A stretch of DNA of 64,000 nucleotides, taken from NCBI GenBank assembly GCA_016793805.1, contig JAEUIZ010000040.1, positions 124,001-188,000 on the forward strand, in the 5' to 3' direction. The notes beneath the pieces were generated by a model, which had not been told where the DNA came from, ran no database searches, and saw only the letters and a program-made list of their open reading frames with translations. This document shows positions 42,809 to 51,743 of this stretch, one piece after another. Made by a program: the position numbers and the translations under genes. Numbering within the stretch: the stretch's first letter is position 1; each line of letters begins with the position of its first letter. The stretch is from Phycisphaerae bacterium (GTDB lineage Bacteria > Planctomycetota > Phycisphaerae > Phycisphaerales > UBA1924).

Positions 42809-44557
42809 TCACTTCGCCCTCTCGACTTCGTACAGCCGCGGGTTCGTGTCCGCGCCCGCCGCGTGCTCCTCGAGTTTCCTCATCACCTGCGCCGCCATCG
42901 CTTCCGCCGTCGCCAACTCTTCCACCACCGTGTGATCCGCGCCCAGTTGCATCGCCTGGATCGCACGCGACAGCACGTTCAGCCGCGCCGAGATCAGGAT
43001 GTCCGGCCTCGCCAGCCGTATCGTTCGGCACGCGCGCAACACCGCCTCCTCGTCCGGCATCGTCAGCACCACCGCCGACGCCGCCCCCAGCCCCGCTCGC
43101 TCCAGCACCTCCGCGTTCGACGCGTCCCCGAACACGATCGCCCGGCCCAGCCGGTGCTGCTTGTCCACCGTCTTGGGGTTCAGTTCCACCACCGTCACGA
43201 TCGCGCCCCGCTTCTCGATCGCGTCCACCACCGCGCGCCCCACGGGCCCGAACCCCGCCACGATCACCAGTTGCGACGCCGCGCTCCCGGACGCCGCCGC
43301 CGCGCCCTCGTCCTCGGCCCTTGCCCACGGCGCGGGTGGCAGCCGGCGCATCGCCACCGACGCCGCACGACCCGCGCCCACCAGCCACGGCGTCACCACC
43401 AGCGAGATCACCGTCACCGCGATCACGTGCGACGCCTGCGAGGGCGTCAGCACCCCCGAGCCGCGCGCCTGCGCCACGATCAGCAGCGTGAACTCGCCCC
43501 CCTGCGCCAGCGCCAGCGCCGCGTACGCCGACATCGGCACGCTCAGCCCCGCGAGCCACCCTGCCGCCCCGGTCGCCGCCGCCTTGATCCCCACCGTCGC
43601 GACCACGCCCAGCCCGATGATCCACCAGTCCGACGCGAGCACCGTCAGCGGCATCTCCAGCCCGATCGCCGCGAAAAAGATCGCCATGAACAGGTCCCGC
43701 ATCGGGACCAACTGCCCCGCCAACTGATACCGGAACGGCGTCGTCGCGAGCAGGAACCCCGCCAGGAACGCGCCCAGTTCCGGGCTGAATCCGAGCCACG
43801 AGGTCGCCATCGCCGCCGCCAGCGCCACCGCCGCCGAGATCACCAGCATCACCTCGTTCCCCGCCCGCGCCGCCGCTCCGATCAACCTCGGCAGCACCGC
43901 ACGCCCCACCACCACCAGCAGGATCATCCCCCCCAGTGCCCGGCTCGATCCCACCACCACGCGCATCGGGTCGGCCATCGACCCCGCGTGACCCTCGGCC
44001 TGCGATCCGCCCCCTTCCACGCGCGACCACGCCGCCAGCACCGGCAGCGACGCCATGAACACCAGCGCCAGCATGTCCTGCAACACCAGCACGCCCAGCG
44101 CCACCCGCCCCTGCGCCAGGTGCAACTCACGCCTCGCCTCCAAAACCCGCAGCACCACCGCCGTCGACGAGATCGCCATCCCCATCGCCACCGCCAGCGA
44201 CGCCGGAGAGTCCAGCCCAAACGCCCGGCCCGCCGGCCAACCCAGCAGCAGCACCCCGATCGTCGCCCCCACCGTCACCCCCGCGATCCGCCGAAGGTCC
44301 GACGACATGCCCCCGAGGTCCAGGTGCAGACCCACCGTGAACATCAGAACGACCATCGCCAGTTGCGAGATCGCCGCCGCGTCCGCCGACTCGCGCACCA
44401 GGCCCAGCCCATGCGGCCCCACGATCGCCCCGGCAATCAGGTAGCCCGGGATCGTCACCATCCGCAGCCGACCCAGCACCAGCGCCACCAGCCCCGCCGC
44501 CGCCAGGATCGCCAGCAGCCCCACCGCCACGTTGCTCTGCGACGCGAGGATCACCAT
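42809..44557 (-). CDS. Monovalent cation:proton antiporter, CPA2 type with TrkA-N domain (KefB-like)
   Basis: The 582-residue membrane protein has about twelve spans in residues 1-400 with CPA2 landmarks: 'LIAGAIVGPHGLGL', 'AMGMAISSTAVVLRVL', 'VLVLQDMLALVFM', 'GAFLAGFLLATTPFRYQL' and 'LALAQGGEFTLLI'. From about residue 428 a cytosolic RCK/TrkA-N domain begins with 'LVIVAGFGPVGRAVVDAI', an NAD(H)-binding GxGxxG-like motif. Such transporters exchange K+ or Na+ for H+ and are gated by nucleotides or glutathione. The start ATG fits the first span. It is convergent with trpA and divergent from the next gene. Confidence 0.9.
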   Translation of the reverse strand: MVILASQSNVAVGLLAILAAAGLVALVLGRLRMVTIPGYLIAGAIVGPHGLGLVRESADAAAISQLAMVVLMFTVGLHLDLGGMSSDLRRIAGVTVGATIGVLLLGWPAGRAFGLDSPASLAVAMGMAISSTAVVLRVLEARRELHLAQGRVALGVLVLQDMLALVFMASLPVLAAWSRVEGGGSQAEGHAGSMADPMRVVVGSSRALGGMILLVVVGRAVLPRLIGAAARAGNEVMLVISAAVALAAAMATSWLGFSPELGAFLAGFLLATTPFRYQLAGQLVPMRDLFMAIFFAAIGLEMPLTVLASDWWIIGLGVVATVGIKAAATGAAGWLAGLSVPMSAYAALALAQGGEFTLLIVAQARGSGVLTPSQASHVIAVTVISLVVTPWLVGAGRAASVAMRRLPPAPWARAEDEGAAAASGSAASQLVIVAGFGPVGRAVVDAIEKRGAIVTVVELNPKTVDKQHRLGRAIVFGDASNAEVLERAGLGAASAVVLTMPDEEAVLRACRTIRLARPDILISARLNVLSRAIQAMQLGADHTVVEELATAEAMAAQVMRKLEEHAAGADTNPRLYEVERAK

Positions 44558-44598
44558 GTCGCGGCCATGCTAGCCCTCCACGATCCCTCGGTTCGTGG

Positions 44599-44609
44599 TA
44601 CCCTCCGCC
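44599..44609 (+). promoter_or_regulatory. -10-like TACCCT abutting the 44610 start
   Basis: TACCCT (44599-44604) and five bases (CCGCC) precede ATG 44610; no Shine-Dalgarno is visible. Confidence 0.4.
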
Positions 44610-45401
44610 ATGCCCGCCGATCGTGCCTATCTCTCCATCGTCGCGTGGCCCCCCGCCTTCGATCAGCCCCGCCGCGCCGACGCCCTCGCTCGGTGCCTCG
44701 GCCTCGACCGCTACCGCTCCAACGAACTCGCCCGCCGCGCCACGCCCGCCATCTTCGCCCGCCTTCCCATGGACCACTGCGCCAAGGTCGCCGAGCAGAT
44801 CCGAGATTGGGGTGGCACCGCCGTCCCCGTCCTCGGCACGCACATCCAAGCCGCCCTCGACCCCATACGCCTCAAGTCCGCCGCCAAGGCTCCCGACTCG
44901 TCCCTCTGGGTCGCCCAGCCGTGGCGCGGCGACGCGATCACCTTCGACGCCTCACGCATCACCGCCCTCCTGCGCGCCCACGTTCGCGCCCCCAAGTCCA
45001 CCGGCGAGGGCGACTTCGCCGTCCAGGGCCTCCACCAACTCCATGGCACGCTCTCCGCCGCCGACTGGGACCAGGGCCACTCCCGTCGCGCTCGCCTCGA
45101 GGTCGTCGAACTCCTCGACCTCCACACCCTCGACGGGCACCACCTGCGCGTCATTGCCGACAAGTTCTCGTTCGATGCCGCGCTCCCCTCGCTCGCCGGC
45201 ACCTCGCGCGAGAACACCGACGCCCTCGCCGCGGGTTTCGCCGCCCCCGCTCGCGTCGAGGTCAACACCGGCTTCGAGACCGCACGCTTCCTCGCCGAGT
45301 ACGCCCCGGACTTCGTCGAGGGCGACTGGCGCGCCCTCGGCGGGTTCTCCGTCTTCTCCGCCTGGTTCGCGCAGATCGCCCTCGCCTCGCGCCAGCACTG
45401 A
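44610..45401 (+). CDS. Protein of unknown function
   Basis: The 263-residue protein has no signal peptide or membrane span and no motif I can assign. Landmarks are 'YLSIVAWPPAFDQPRRADALARCLGLDRY', here shortened to WPPAFDQPR, then 'VLGTHIQAALDPIRLKSAAK', 'GLHQLHGTLSAADWDQGHSRRARLEVVELLDLH' (landmark RRARLEVVELLDLH) and 'FSVFSAWFAQIAL'. The first ~80 residues resemble a small regulatory or ACT-like fold ('KVAEQIRDWGGTAVPV'), as an impression only. The start follows a TACCCT hexamer by five bases. Its stop codon directly abuts the stop of the convergent oxidoreductase gene. Confidence 0.65.
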   Translation: MPADRAYLSIVAWPPAFDQPRRADALARCLGLDRYRSNELARRATPAIFARLPMDHCAKVAEQIRDWGGTAVPVLGTHIQAALDPIRLKSAAKAPDSSLWVAQPWRGDAITFDASRITALLRAHVRAPKSTGEGDFAVQGLHQLHGTLSAADWDQGHSRRARLEVVELLDLHTLDGHHLRVIADKFSFDAALPSLAGTSRENTDALAAGFAAPARVEVNTGFETARFLAEYAPDFVEGDWRALGGFSVFSAWFAQIALASRQH

Positions 45402-46802
45402 CTACCCCGCCACCATCCGCTCCGACCCGGCGTCCCACGTCATCACCTTGTTCTGCCGATACGCCTCCACGCCCATCTTGATCGCCACCATCGTCGAGCA
45501 GCCCAGGTCGATGTTGCAGTTCGGCGACGCGCCCCCGCGGATCGAGTCCAGCCAGTTCCCGACGTGATCCCGCCTCGACCCGCACGCGATCTCCACCGTC
45601 GCCTGCCCGCGCGCGGGGTCCGTCCGCTCCTTCCCGTCCGCGTCCTTCGTGATCGTCTCCTTCACCCGGTCCGCGTTCGCCCTCCGAAACTCCGGCGACC
45701 ACTCCCCCTGCTCGCGGATCACCAACTTGCCGCCGTCGCCCCAGTCCGCGTTGTCCTTGTACTGCATCGTCCCGTGCTGCCCCCGGATCACCGTCTCCAG
45801 CCCCACGTCGTTGGTCATCACGCTCGCCAGCACGATCGTGTGCTCCGACGGATAGTCCGCCATCATCATGAATGTGTCCGGGATGTCACGCTCGTCCTTC
45901 TCCAGGAACTTGCCCCCGCTCGCCACCACACGCTTCGGGTACTCCCCCTTCGGCCCGCTGATCGCCAGCAGCAGCGGCGCTAACTTGTGATACAACAAGT
46001 CCGTCGCCACGCCACCGTTGTACGCGAAGTACTTCCGGAACCGGAAGAAATGGTCCGCGTTCCACGGGATCTTCGCCGCCAACCCCTGCTCGTGACCCAG
46101 CCAACGGTCCCACCACACGTACCCGTCCGAGCCCGCGTCCTGGTTCGGGCCCGCGTCCGCGTCGATCGCCCAGTTGAACTGCCCCCCGCGCGAGTTCCGG
46201 CAGTACGCCGACTGGCTCCACACCACCTTCCCGATCCGCCCCGCGCCGATCGCCTCCCGCGCCTTCCACGTGCTGTCCAGACTCGTGTACTGCGGGCCCA
46301 CTTGCAACACCCTCCCCGTCCGCCGCACCGCGTCCCGGCACGCCAGCGCCTGCTCGATCGTCAGCGACAGCGGCTTCTCGCAGTACACCGCCTTCCCCGA
46401 CTCCATCGCCTCGATCGCGATCCGCGTGTGCCAATGGTCCGGCGTCGCGATCAGCACCGCGTCCACCTCCTTGTCATCCAGGACCTCCCGATACTCCATC
46501 GTCCCCGCGCCCGCGCTCCCCCCGATCACCTTCGCCGCGTTGTTCAGCCGACGCCGATACACGTCGCACACCCGCGTCACCGCCACGTTGTCCGCCTCGC
46601 GCCGCTTCATGAACCCGTGCAGGTGGCTCGTCCCCATCCCGCCCGTCCCGATCACCCCGATCGTGATCCGCTCGTTCGAGCCCAGCACCCTCGCCCACGA
46701 CCGCGCCGGCAACGCCCACGCCGCCGCCCCGCCCAGCGCCGCCCCCGCCGCCGACGCCATGAACGCCCGACGCGACACGCCGCCACACTTCGCCTCGACC
46801 AT
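45402..46802 (-). CDS. Tat-exported Gfo/Idh/MocA family oxidoreductase
   Basis: The 466-residue protein begins MVEAKCGGVSRRAFMASAAGAALGGAAAWALP, a twin-arginine signal (SRRAFM). The NAD(P)-binding domain has 'ITIGVIGTGGMGTSHLHGF', 'VDAVLIATPDHWHTRIAIEAM', and 'GKAVYCEKPLSLTIEQA' with the EKP catalytic motif. The C-terminal domain ends 'GASPNCNIDLGCSTMVAIKMGVEAYRQNK' (landmark IDLGCSTMVAIKMGVEA). Planctomycetes carry many such periplasmic sugar oxidoreductases. The Tat signal implies cofactor loading in the cytoplasm. AAGGG lies eight bases before the ATG. The substrate is unknown. The GH38 mannosidase is nearby on the same strand and may act in the same glycan pathway. Confidence 0.9.
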   Translation of the reverse strand: MVEAKCGGVSRRAFMASAAGAALGGAAAWALPARSWARVLGSNERITIGVIGTGGMGTSHLHGFMKRREADNVAVTRVCDVYRRRLNNAAKVIGGSAGAGTMEYREVLDDKEVDAVLIATPDHWHTRIAIEAMESGKAVYCEKPLSLTIEQALACRDAVRRTGRVLQVGPQYTSLDSTWKAREAIGAGRIGKVVWSQSAYCRNSRGGQFNWAIDADAGPNQDAGSDGYVWWDRWLGHEQGLAAKIPWNADHFFRFRKYFAYNGGVATDLLYHKLAPLLLAISGPKGEYPKRVVASGGKFLEKDERDIPDTFMMMADYPSEHTIVLASVMTNDVGLETVIRGQHGTMQYKDNADWGDGGKLVIREQGEWSPEFRRANADRVKETITKDADGKERTDPARGQATVEIACGSRRDHVGNWLDSIRGGASPNCNIDLGCSTMVAIKMGVEAYRQNKVMTWDAGSERMVAG

Positions 46803-46876
46803 CGCGAGCCCTTTCAACGGTGCCCGCCCAGTCTCGCCGATCCCGCCCCGCCCGTCAACCCGGGCGATTCCCCCGC

Positions 46877-46887
46877 TACGATCCCAC
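46877..46887 (+). promoter_or_regulatory. -10-like TACGAT abutting the 46888 start
   Basis: TACGAT (46877-46882, the same hexamer as at rnpB) is followed by CCCAC and ATG 46888. Confidence 0.45.
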
Positions 46888-47100
46888 ATGGCCCACAAGC
46901 CCAACTCGCTCCTCTTCAACCTCGGCGCCTTCGTCGGCCACGTCGCGCGCGGCTTCCGCACCCCCGTCAAGCCCACCAAGCAACTCGTCCGCAAGGACGT
47001 GCAGGAACACCGCCTCCAAACCCCCGCGGGACAGGTCACCCTCCGCCGAACCACTATCGACGAGATCGAGCGACCGCCGCCCGCGCAGAGCGCCCACTGA
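46888..47100 (+). CDS. Small hypothetical protein (70 aa)
   Basis: The product starts MAHKPNSLLFNLGAFVGHVARG, an amphipathic helix that could lie on a membrane. It continues with a basic stretch ('FRTPVKPTKQLVRKDVQEH') and a short beta segment 'GQVTLRRTTIDEIER'. It resembles small uncharacterised proteins seen in planctomycete genomes, but I cannot name a family. The start is supported by a TACGAT hexamer five bases upstream. It is divergent from the oxidoreductase gene. Confidence 0.6.
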   Translation: MAHKPNSLLFNLGAFVGHVARGFRTPVKPTKQLVRKDVQEHRLQTPAGQVTLRRTTIDEIERPPPAQSAH

Positions 47101-47248
47101 CCCCGCGCCTCGGCCCGTCCCGCTCCCCCAGTCCGAGCCCGCACGCCTCCGCCTCGGCCTCCCTCCGCGCCACATCGACGCCCCGCACATGAAAACACCG
47201 CCGCCTCGCGCGGCCGAGGTAGGCGGTGATCACCTTCGATGCGCACGA

Positions 47249-47617
47249 CTACGGCTGCAGCACGATCGTCAGCGACACAAACGTCCCGGCATCCGTGAAC
47301 ACCGCGAACGCGCTCCCTCGCCTGCCCGAGTCATCGAGCACGTCGATCACGTACTCCATCGGCGCAGGCAGGTTGTACATCAGGAACCCGCCCTGGTGGT
47401 CCGTCGTCGCCGCGAGAAACAGCCGCCCAGTCGAGCCGTCCGAGTTCCGATACGAGACTTTCAGGCTCGCCGGCCACACCGGATCGTGCACCTGGCACTT
47501 CACCGCCAGCCGATTCTGCTCCGGGATCGTCGGTGGCTCCGACCCGGCCCTCGGGATCGGACACGCGCTCGCCGGCATCGCGACCAGCACGCACGCAAGC
47601 AGCACACGCCTCATCAT
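47249..47617 (-). CDS. Small secreted protein or lipoprotein of unknown function
   Basis: The 122-residue product starts MMRRVLLACVLVAMPASACPIP. The basic-hydrophobic signal ends ASA|C, so the Cys could be lipidated, although the lipobox is imperfect. The mature part is a small beta-rich domain ('LAVKCQVHDPVWPASLKVSY', 'GGFLMYNLPAPMEYVIDVLDDSG') of Ig-like appearance. ATG 47617 has AAGGAG seven to eight bases upstream. A TATACC -10-like box (47647-47642, minus strand) lies upstream without a clear -35. Function unknown. Confidence 0.75.
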   Translation of the reverse strand: MMRRVLLACVLVAMPASACPIPRAGSEPPTIPEQNRLAVKCQVHDPVWPASLKVSYRNSDGSTGRLFLAATTDHQGGFLMYNLPAPMEYVIDVLDDSGRRGSAFAVFTDAGTFVSLTIVLQP

Positions 47618-47778
47618 GGTTTTGCTCCTTGCTCCGCCGCCGGTATACGACGACCGCCTCCAGCGCGTTACGGCCGCCGACGAGCACTCCATCGGTCACC
47701 GCGTCCTCCCGGAGCGTGGCTCGCCTGTCACCGCGACCACCTCCCGATCGCTTCTCTCCCTCTCCATGATCTCTGCGC

Positions 47779-50700
47779 TCAGTCCGCCCTCGCCAGCAGC
47801 GTCACGATCTTGAACGCGCCCATCGGCACCGTCGTCATCCCGCCCTCGTGCCGCAGCCCAGCCACTTCCATCGGCCGCTCCAGCACATCCACCGCCCGCA
47901 CCTCGCGCACGCCGAATCCCCAGCGCACTCGCGCCACCCCCGCCTCGCCTCCGACCTCGACGAGCCGCACGACCACGCCCTCGCCGCGCTCCCCCGGCTT
48001 GAACGCGGACACCTCCACCCTCGCCGGCCCGTCCACGTCGAGCGCGATCGGCGCCCACGCCGCGCCGCCGTCGCGCCCCGCCTCACCCTCCGACACGAAC
48101 ATCGGCGTCCCGAACGCCTCCGCCTCCTCCACCACGCCCGCCGAGCGCCAATCGCCCCCATGCGGCATGATCGCAAACTCCATCTCATGCTCGCCCATGT
48201 CGGCCTCCGGATCCGGAAACATCGTCCCCCGCAGCAGCGTCAGCCCCATCACGCCGTCGAGGCAACTCAAGCCATAGATCCCTCGCGTCAGCACCGCAAG
48301 CCCCGCGCCGCCCCGCGGGTCCGACACGCTCGCCCACCGATGCACCGGGACCTCGAACCGCGCCCGATCGTGGCTCGTCCGCGCCGACAGCGACCGCCGA
48401 ACGTGCCCGAACTGCACCCCGACCGTCGCGTACTCCGCCCCAAAGGACGTCGCGAAGCGCGCGCGCGCCAGCGTCCGCCGCTCCCGCCACCACACCCGGC
48501 ACCGCACGTCCAGCCGCGGCGACCCGGCATCGAGCGTGTACCTCACCACCATCCGGCTCTCGCGCCCGATCGGGCGCTCGAACTCGATCGCGGCGCGAAG
48601 CGGCCCGGCGCGCACAAGGCTGACCCTTGCCGCCGCGTGCGTCAGGTCCCGCCGTGTGCGCGAGTGCTCGAGGTCGATGTCCCAGGCCTCCCAGTGGCGC
48701 GGGGTGTCGGCGAAAAGTGCCACGTGGCACGTCCCGGAATGTGCGCACAACTCTGGCCCTAGCCCGGGGCGGCCGTCACGACCAACGGTGTGCGCGCGCC
48801 GGAGGCAGCGGATCGCGCCGGCGCGGTCGAGTTGGGCGCGGAGGAGGCCGTTGGAGAGGACAAGGCCGACGGCGTGCGCGGGCGCAACACCGGGCGGGAG
48901 GGAGTCGGGCGCGGGGAGAGTGGCGACGCCGAGGGCGGGGACGGCATGGGCGAGGTGGAGCGTGCCGCGGTGTTCGACCACGCCCGTGCGCGCGAACGAT
49001 GCGGGATTGAGGACGGCGTCGCCCGGGACCGCGGATCGCCAGTAGCGGGCGGCATCGCGGATGAGCGCGTCGGCGTGGGACTCGACCTGGGCGAGGTCGC
49101 GGCGCGTGTCGGCGTAGACGGGTCCGATGGACGAGCCGGGGAGGATGTCGTGGAACTGGTTGAGGAGGAGGAGTTTCCAGGCGTGGTCGAGGCGGTCACG
49201 CTGCTCGGCGGACGGGGGTGTTCGCGCGGGGTTGGCAACGAGGAGCCACTCGGCGACGCGGAGCCGCTGCTCGGCGTGGTGGTTGGCGCGCTTGAGCCAG
49301 GCGTGGGTGGTGTAGGTCCCGCGATGGCGTTCGAGGTAGAGGTCGCCGGCGTGGACGGGGAGCGGATTGCGGGCGGGTTCGGCGTCGCGACGTGAGGCGT
49401 GGAGGCCGTCGCAGAACTGGCGGATGGTCCCGAGGCGGACGGCGGGGAGGGCGGGGCAGCGGTCGGCGAGACGGGCGCGTAGGAGCATGTCGGCGGTGGG
49501 CCCGCCGCCCCCGTCGCCGTAGCCGAAGGGTTGGAGGAAGGAGGCGGGTCGCGGGGACACGGGAGTGTCTGGCCGCACGCAGTCGGGAAGCGAGCGGAGG
49601 AGGTTGTCGTGGGCGCGGCGGAGTTCGCGCGGGGTGTTGGTGGCGTTGTACTCGTGGCCGGGGGTGCAATGGCTGAGGACTTCGGTGCCGTCGAGCCCGC
49701 GCCAGAGGAAGGTGGAGTGCGGGAACCTGTTGGTGTCATTCCACGCGAGTTTGTTGGTGATGAAGGTTCGCAGGCCGGCCTGGGCGATGATCTGCGGGAG
49801 CGTGGCGGGGAAGCCGAAGGTGTCGGGGAGGAAGAGGAAGTCGGGGGGATCGGCGTCGGGGAAGGTTCGGCGGGCGTGGTCGCGGGCGTGGAGGAGTTGG
49901 CGGATGAGGGACTCGCCGCTGGGGATGTTGCAGTCGGGCTCGATCCAGGTGGCGCCGGAGTATTCCCATCGTCCCTCGCGGAGCCGCCGGGCGACCTGGG
50001 CGAAGAGGTCGGGGGAGTCGCGGGCGAGCCAGTCGTAGAGCACGGGCTGGGTGCAGGTGAAGGTGAAGGCGGGGTCGGACTCCATCAGTCGGAGCGCGGA
50101 GGCGAAGGTTCGGAGGCACTTTCGGCGGGTGTGGGCGGTGGTCCAGAGCCAGGCGGTGTCGATGTGGGCGTGGCCGACGGCGAGGCAGCGCGTGCGAACA
50201 TTGGCGGGGGCGGGGAGCGCGACGAGGGCGGCCTCGAGGATCTCGGCGGCATCGGCGGGGCGATCGAGCATGGCGAGCGCACGTTCGGCGGCGAGCGCGA
50301 GCGCGCTCATCTCCGCCTGTTGCTCGCGATCGTCCGGCGTGGTGCGCAGCAGGTCGGCGGCGAACTCGAGGAGAACACGCAGGCGATCGGCGACGGGATC
50401 GAGGACGACGAGATCGGCGAACTCGAAGCGGCCCGGATCGGGCTCGGCCCAGCGGCGGTGCTCGGCGGGTGAGTCCCAGAAGAAGGTCGTCGCGCCGAGC
50501 GGGCGGATGCACTCGGCTTGAATAAGGAAGTCGGCCTCGCCGCGGAGGGTGTCGGGAAGGGGGATGAGGGTGTGGTTGTCGTCGATGCCATGGTATGGGG
50601 TGTCGTCCAGATAGAGCAGGGCTTCGCTCCCACTGGAGAATCGGAGGTGTGCCCGGCCAGCGGAGGGCTCGGGCACGCGGCCCGTGAGCCGAAACCAGGC

Positions 50701-50874
50701 GAAGGACCAGACAGGCCCCCATCGCCAGCCGGGACTGACGGGGCGGAGTGCGGCGCGACGGGCCTCGGCGAGCGCGAGGGGATCGACGGACTGGAAGGCC
50801 TCGGCGTGGAGGGGTTCGACGCGAGTGAAGCGAGCGAGGCCCGAGGCGGCGGCGAGGAGTCGGTCGGGGAGCAT
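47779..50874 (-). CDS. Alpha-mannosidase, glycoside hydrolase family 38
   Basis: The protein has 1031 residues and no signal peptide, as in cytosolic bacterial GH38 enzymes. The catalytic domain has 'LAVGHAHIDTAWLWTTAHTRRK' (here landmark GHAHIDTAWLW, about residue 231) with zinc ligands His and Asp. The nucleophile Asp is in 'FLPDTFGFPATLPQI' (about 348), and 'NQFHDILPGSSIGPVY' lies near 580. The C-terminal beta-domains include 'FADTPRHWEAWDIDLEH', typical of the family. It removes alpha-mannose from glycans. The + strand composition switches from C-rich to G-rich inside this gene near 48.7 kb, while the frame and protein homology continue unbroken. The start ATG fits the homologous N terminus; the operon partner is unclear. 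Confidence 0.94.
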   Translation of the reverse strand: MLPDRLLAAASGLARFTRVEPLHAEAFQSVDPLALAEARRAALRPVSPGWRWGPVWSFAWFRLTGRVPEPSAGRAHLRFSSGSEALLYLDDTPYHGIDDNHTLIPLPDTLRGEADFLIQAECIRPLGATTFFWDSPAEHRRWAEPDPGRFEFADLVVLDPVADRLRVLLEFAADLLRTTPDDREQQAEMSALALAAERALAMLDRPADAAEILEAALVALPAPANVRTRCLAVGHAHIDTAWLWTTAHTRRKCLRTFASALRLMESDPAFTFTCTQPVLYDWLARDSPDLFAQVARRLREGRWEYSGATWIEPDCNIPSGESLIRQLLHARDHARRTFPDADPPDFLFLPDTFGFPATLPQIIAQAGLRTFITNKLAWNDTNRFPHSTFLWRGLDGTEVLSHCTPGHEYNATNTPRELRRAHDNLLRSLPDCVRPDTPVSPRPASFLQPFGYGDGGGGPTADMLLRARLADRCPALPAVRLGTIRQFCDGLHASRRDAEPARNPLPVHAGDLYLERHRGTYTTHAWLKRANHHAEQRLRVAEWLLVANPARTPPSAEQRDRLDHAWKLLLLNQFHDILPGSSIGPVYADTRRDLAQVESHADALIRDAARYWRSAVPGDAVLNPASFARTGVVEHRGTLHLAHAVPALGVATLPAPDSLPPGVAPAHAVGLVLSNGLLRAQLDRAGAIRCLRRAHTVGRDGRPGLGPELCAHSGTCHVALFADTPRHWEAWDIDLEHSRTRRDLTHAAARVSLVRAGPLRAAIEFERPIGRESRMVVRYTLDAGSPRLDVRCRVWWRERRTLARARFATSFGAEYATVGVQFGHVRRSLSARTSHDRARFEVPVHRWASVSDPRGGAGLAVLTRGIYGLSCLDGVMGLTLLRGTMFPDPEADMGEHEMEFAIMPHGGDWRSAGVVEEAEAFGTPMFVSEGEAGRDGGAAWAPIALDVDGPARVEVSAFKPGERGEGVVVRLVEVGGEAGVARVRWGFGVREVRAVDVLERPMEVAGLRHEGGMTTVPMGAFKIVTLLARAD

Positions 50875-50910
50875 GGGCGCGATGCTACGCGAGAGTGGTC
50901 CCGAGGCGGC

Positions 50911-51294
50911 TCAGTCGTGGGGCGGGATGGTCAGGTCGCGGACGGCCCAGTCGGCGGACTCGGGCTGTGCTTTGGGGGCGCGACGGACGAGGATGCGTCG
51001 GCGGATCGAGAGGCCGAGCAGGTGGTCCTCGGTGATGGGTTCGCGGTCTGCGGCGGCGTGGAGGCGATCGAGTTCGTGGGATTCGAGGGGGACGCAGGTC
51101 CAGACCTGGGGATCGTCGCCATCGGCCCAGTCGATGGTCTCGGTGAAGATGGAGAGGAAGCACCGGCCGCAGAGCGGGCAGCGGCGGGTGGAGACGATGA
51201 AGTGGGACTCGTCGATGAGGACGCGGAGGGTCGTGGCGGCGCGGAGCGCGTCGAGGGCGATCCGGGGGTCGTCGTTGAGGCAGGAGCAGGGCAT
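50911..51294 (-). CDS. Small Cys-containing protein of unknown function
   Basis: The 127-residue product starts MPCSCLNDDPRIALDALRAATTLRVLIDE and contains 'RRCPLCGRCFLS', a CxxCxxC that may bind zinc together with the N-terminal CxC. It ends with an Arg-rich stretch and a Trp/Asp tail. I do not recognise a family. The start has no Shine-Dalgarno but lies seven bases behind a TACCCT hexamer on the minus strand (51307-51302). It is divergent from rpsO and 37 bp from the mannosidase gene start. Confidence 0.65.
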   Translation of the reverse strand: MPCSCLNDDPRIALDALRAATTLRVLIDESHFIVSTRRCPLCGRCFLSIFTETIDWADGDDPQVWTCVPLESHELDRLHAAADREPITEDHLLGLSIRRRILVRRAPKAQPESADWAVRDLTIPPHD

Positions 51295-51321
51295 CGCGGA
51301 GAGGGTAGTGGCGGTTCGGCG

Positions 51322-51350
51322 TTGATCGTGCGGCGGGTGGGGACTACAGT
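51322..51350 (+). promoter_or_regulatory. Promoter of rpsO
   Basis: TTGATC (51322-51327), 17-bp spacer, TACAGT (51345-51350). It leaves a leader of about 60-70 nt before rpsO, long enough for S15 autoregulation as known in other bacteria. Confidence 0.65.
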
Positions 51351-51419
51351 AGCGGTCGGATTGGACACTCTGGCGGAGGGTGTCTGGCGAAGTATCTTCA
51401 GCAAGAGGCAAACGCACGC

Positions 51420-51689
51420 ATGGCCATCGCTCTTGAACGCCGGAAGCAGGTTGTACAAGATTACCGGACCCACGAGACGGACACGGGCTCGCCGGAGGTT
51501 CAGATCGCGATGCTGACGGAGACGATCAATGCTCTGTCGGAGCATCTGCGTGAGCATGTGAAGGACCACCACAGCCGTCGCGGGCTGATCGCGATGGTTG
51601 GCCGTCGGAACCGGCTGCTGCGATACCTGTCGCAGACGGATCGGGAGAGTTACCAGGGCGTGATCTCGCGTCTTGGGTTGAGGAAGTGA
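51420..51689 (+). CDS. rpsO: 30S ribosomal protein S15
   Basis: The 89-residue protein has the usual length and signature, including '[18 protein letters not shown]', '[18 protein letters not shown]' and '[20 protein letters not shown]'. It binds 16S rRNA in the central domain early in 30S assembly. It precedes pnp, the widely conserved rpsO-pnp order, with a terminator and a hairpin leader in between. The promoter upstream is a good sigma70-type match. Confidence 0.98.
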   Translation: MAIALERRKQVVQDYRTHETDTGSPEVQIAMLTETINALSEHLREHVKDHHSRRGLIAMVGRRNRLLRYLSQTDRESYQGVISRLGLRK

Positions 51690-51693
51690 CGGA

Positions 51694-51724
51694 ACGGGCG
51701 CCGAGCGGCGCCCGTTTGCGTTTT
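51694..51724 (+). terminator. Intrinsic terminator after rpsO
   Basis: ACGGGCGCC and GGCGCCCGT form a perfect 9-bp stem with GAGC loop, followed by TTGCGTTTT. Read-through or a separate promoter would be needed for pnp. Confidence 0.85.
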
Positions 51725-51743
51725 GAGGGCTTGGCCTGCCGGG

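Noticed and set aside
48600-48800. Replication origin at the composition switch
   Set aside because: No DnaA-box cluster or AT-rich unwinding region was seen, the site is inside a coding gene, and a second switch of the same sign lies 39 kb away. Kept as a composition finding only.
47779-50874. Alpha-mannosidase gene as a fusion or assembly chimera because codon use changes halfway
   Set aside because: GH38 motifs run continuously on both sides and across the switch without frameshift; long-read confirmation would still be useful.
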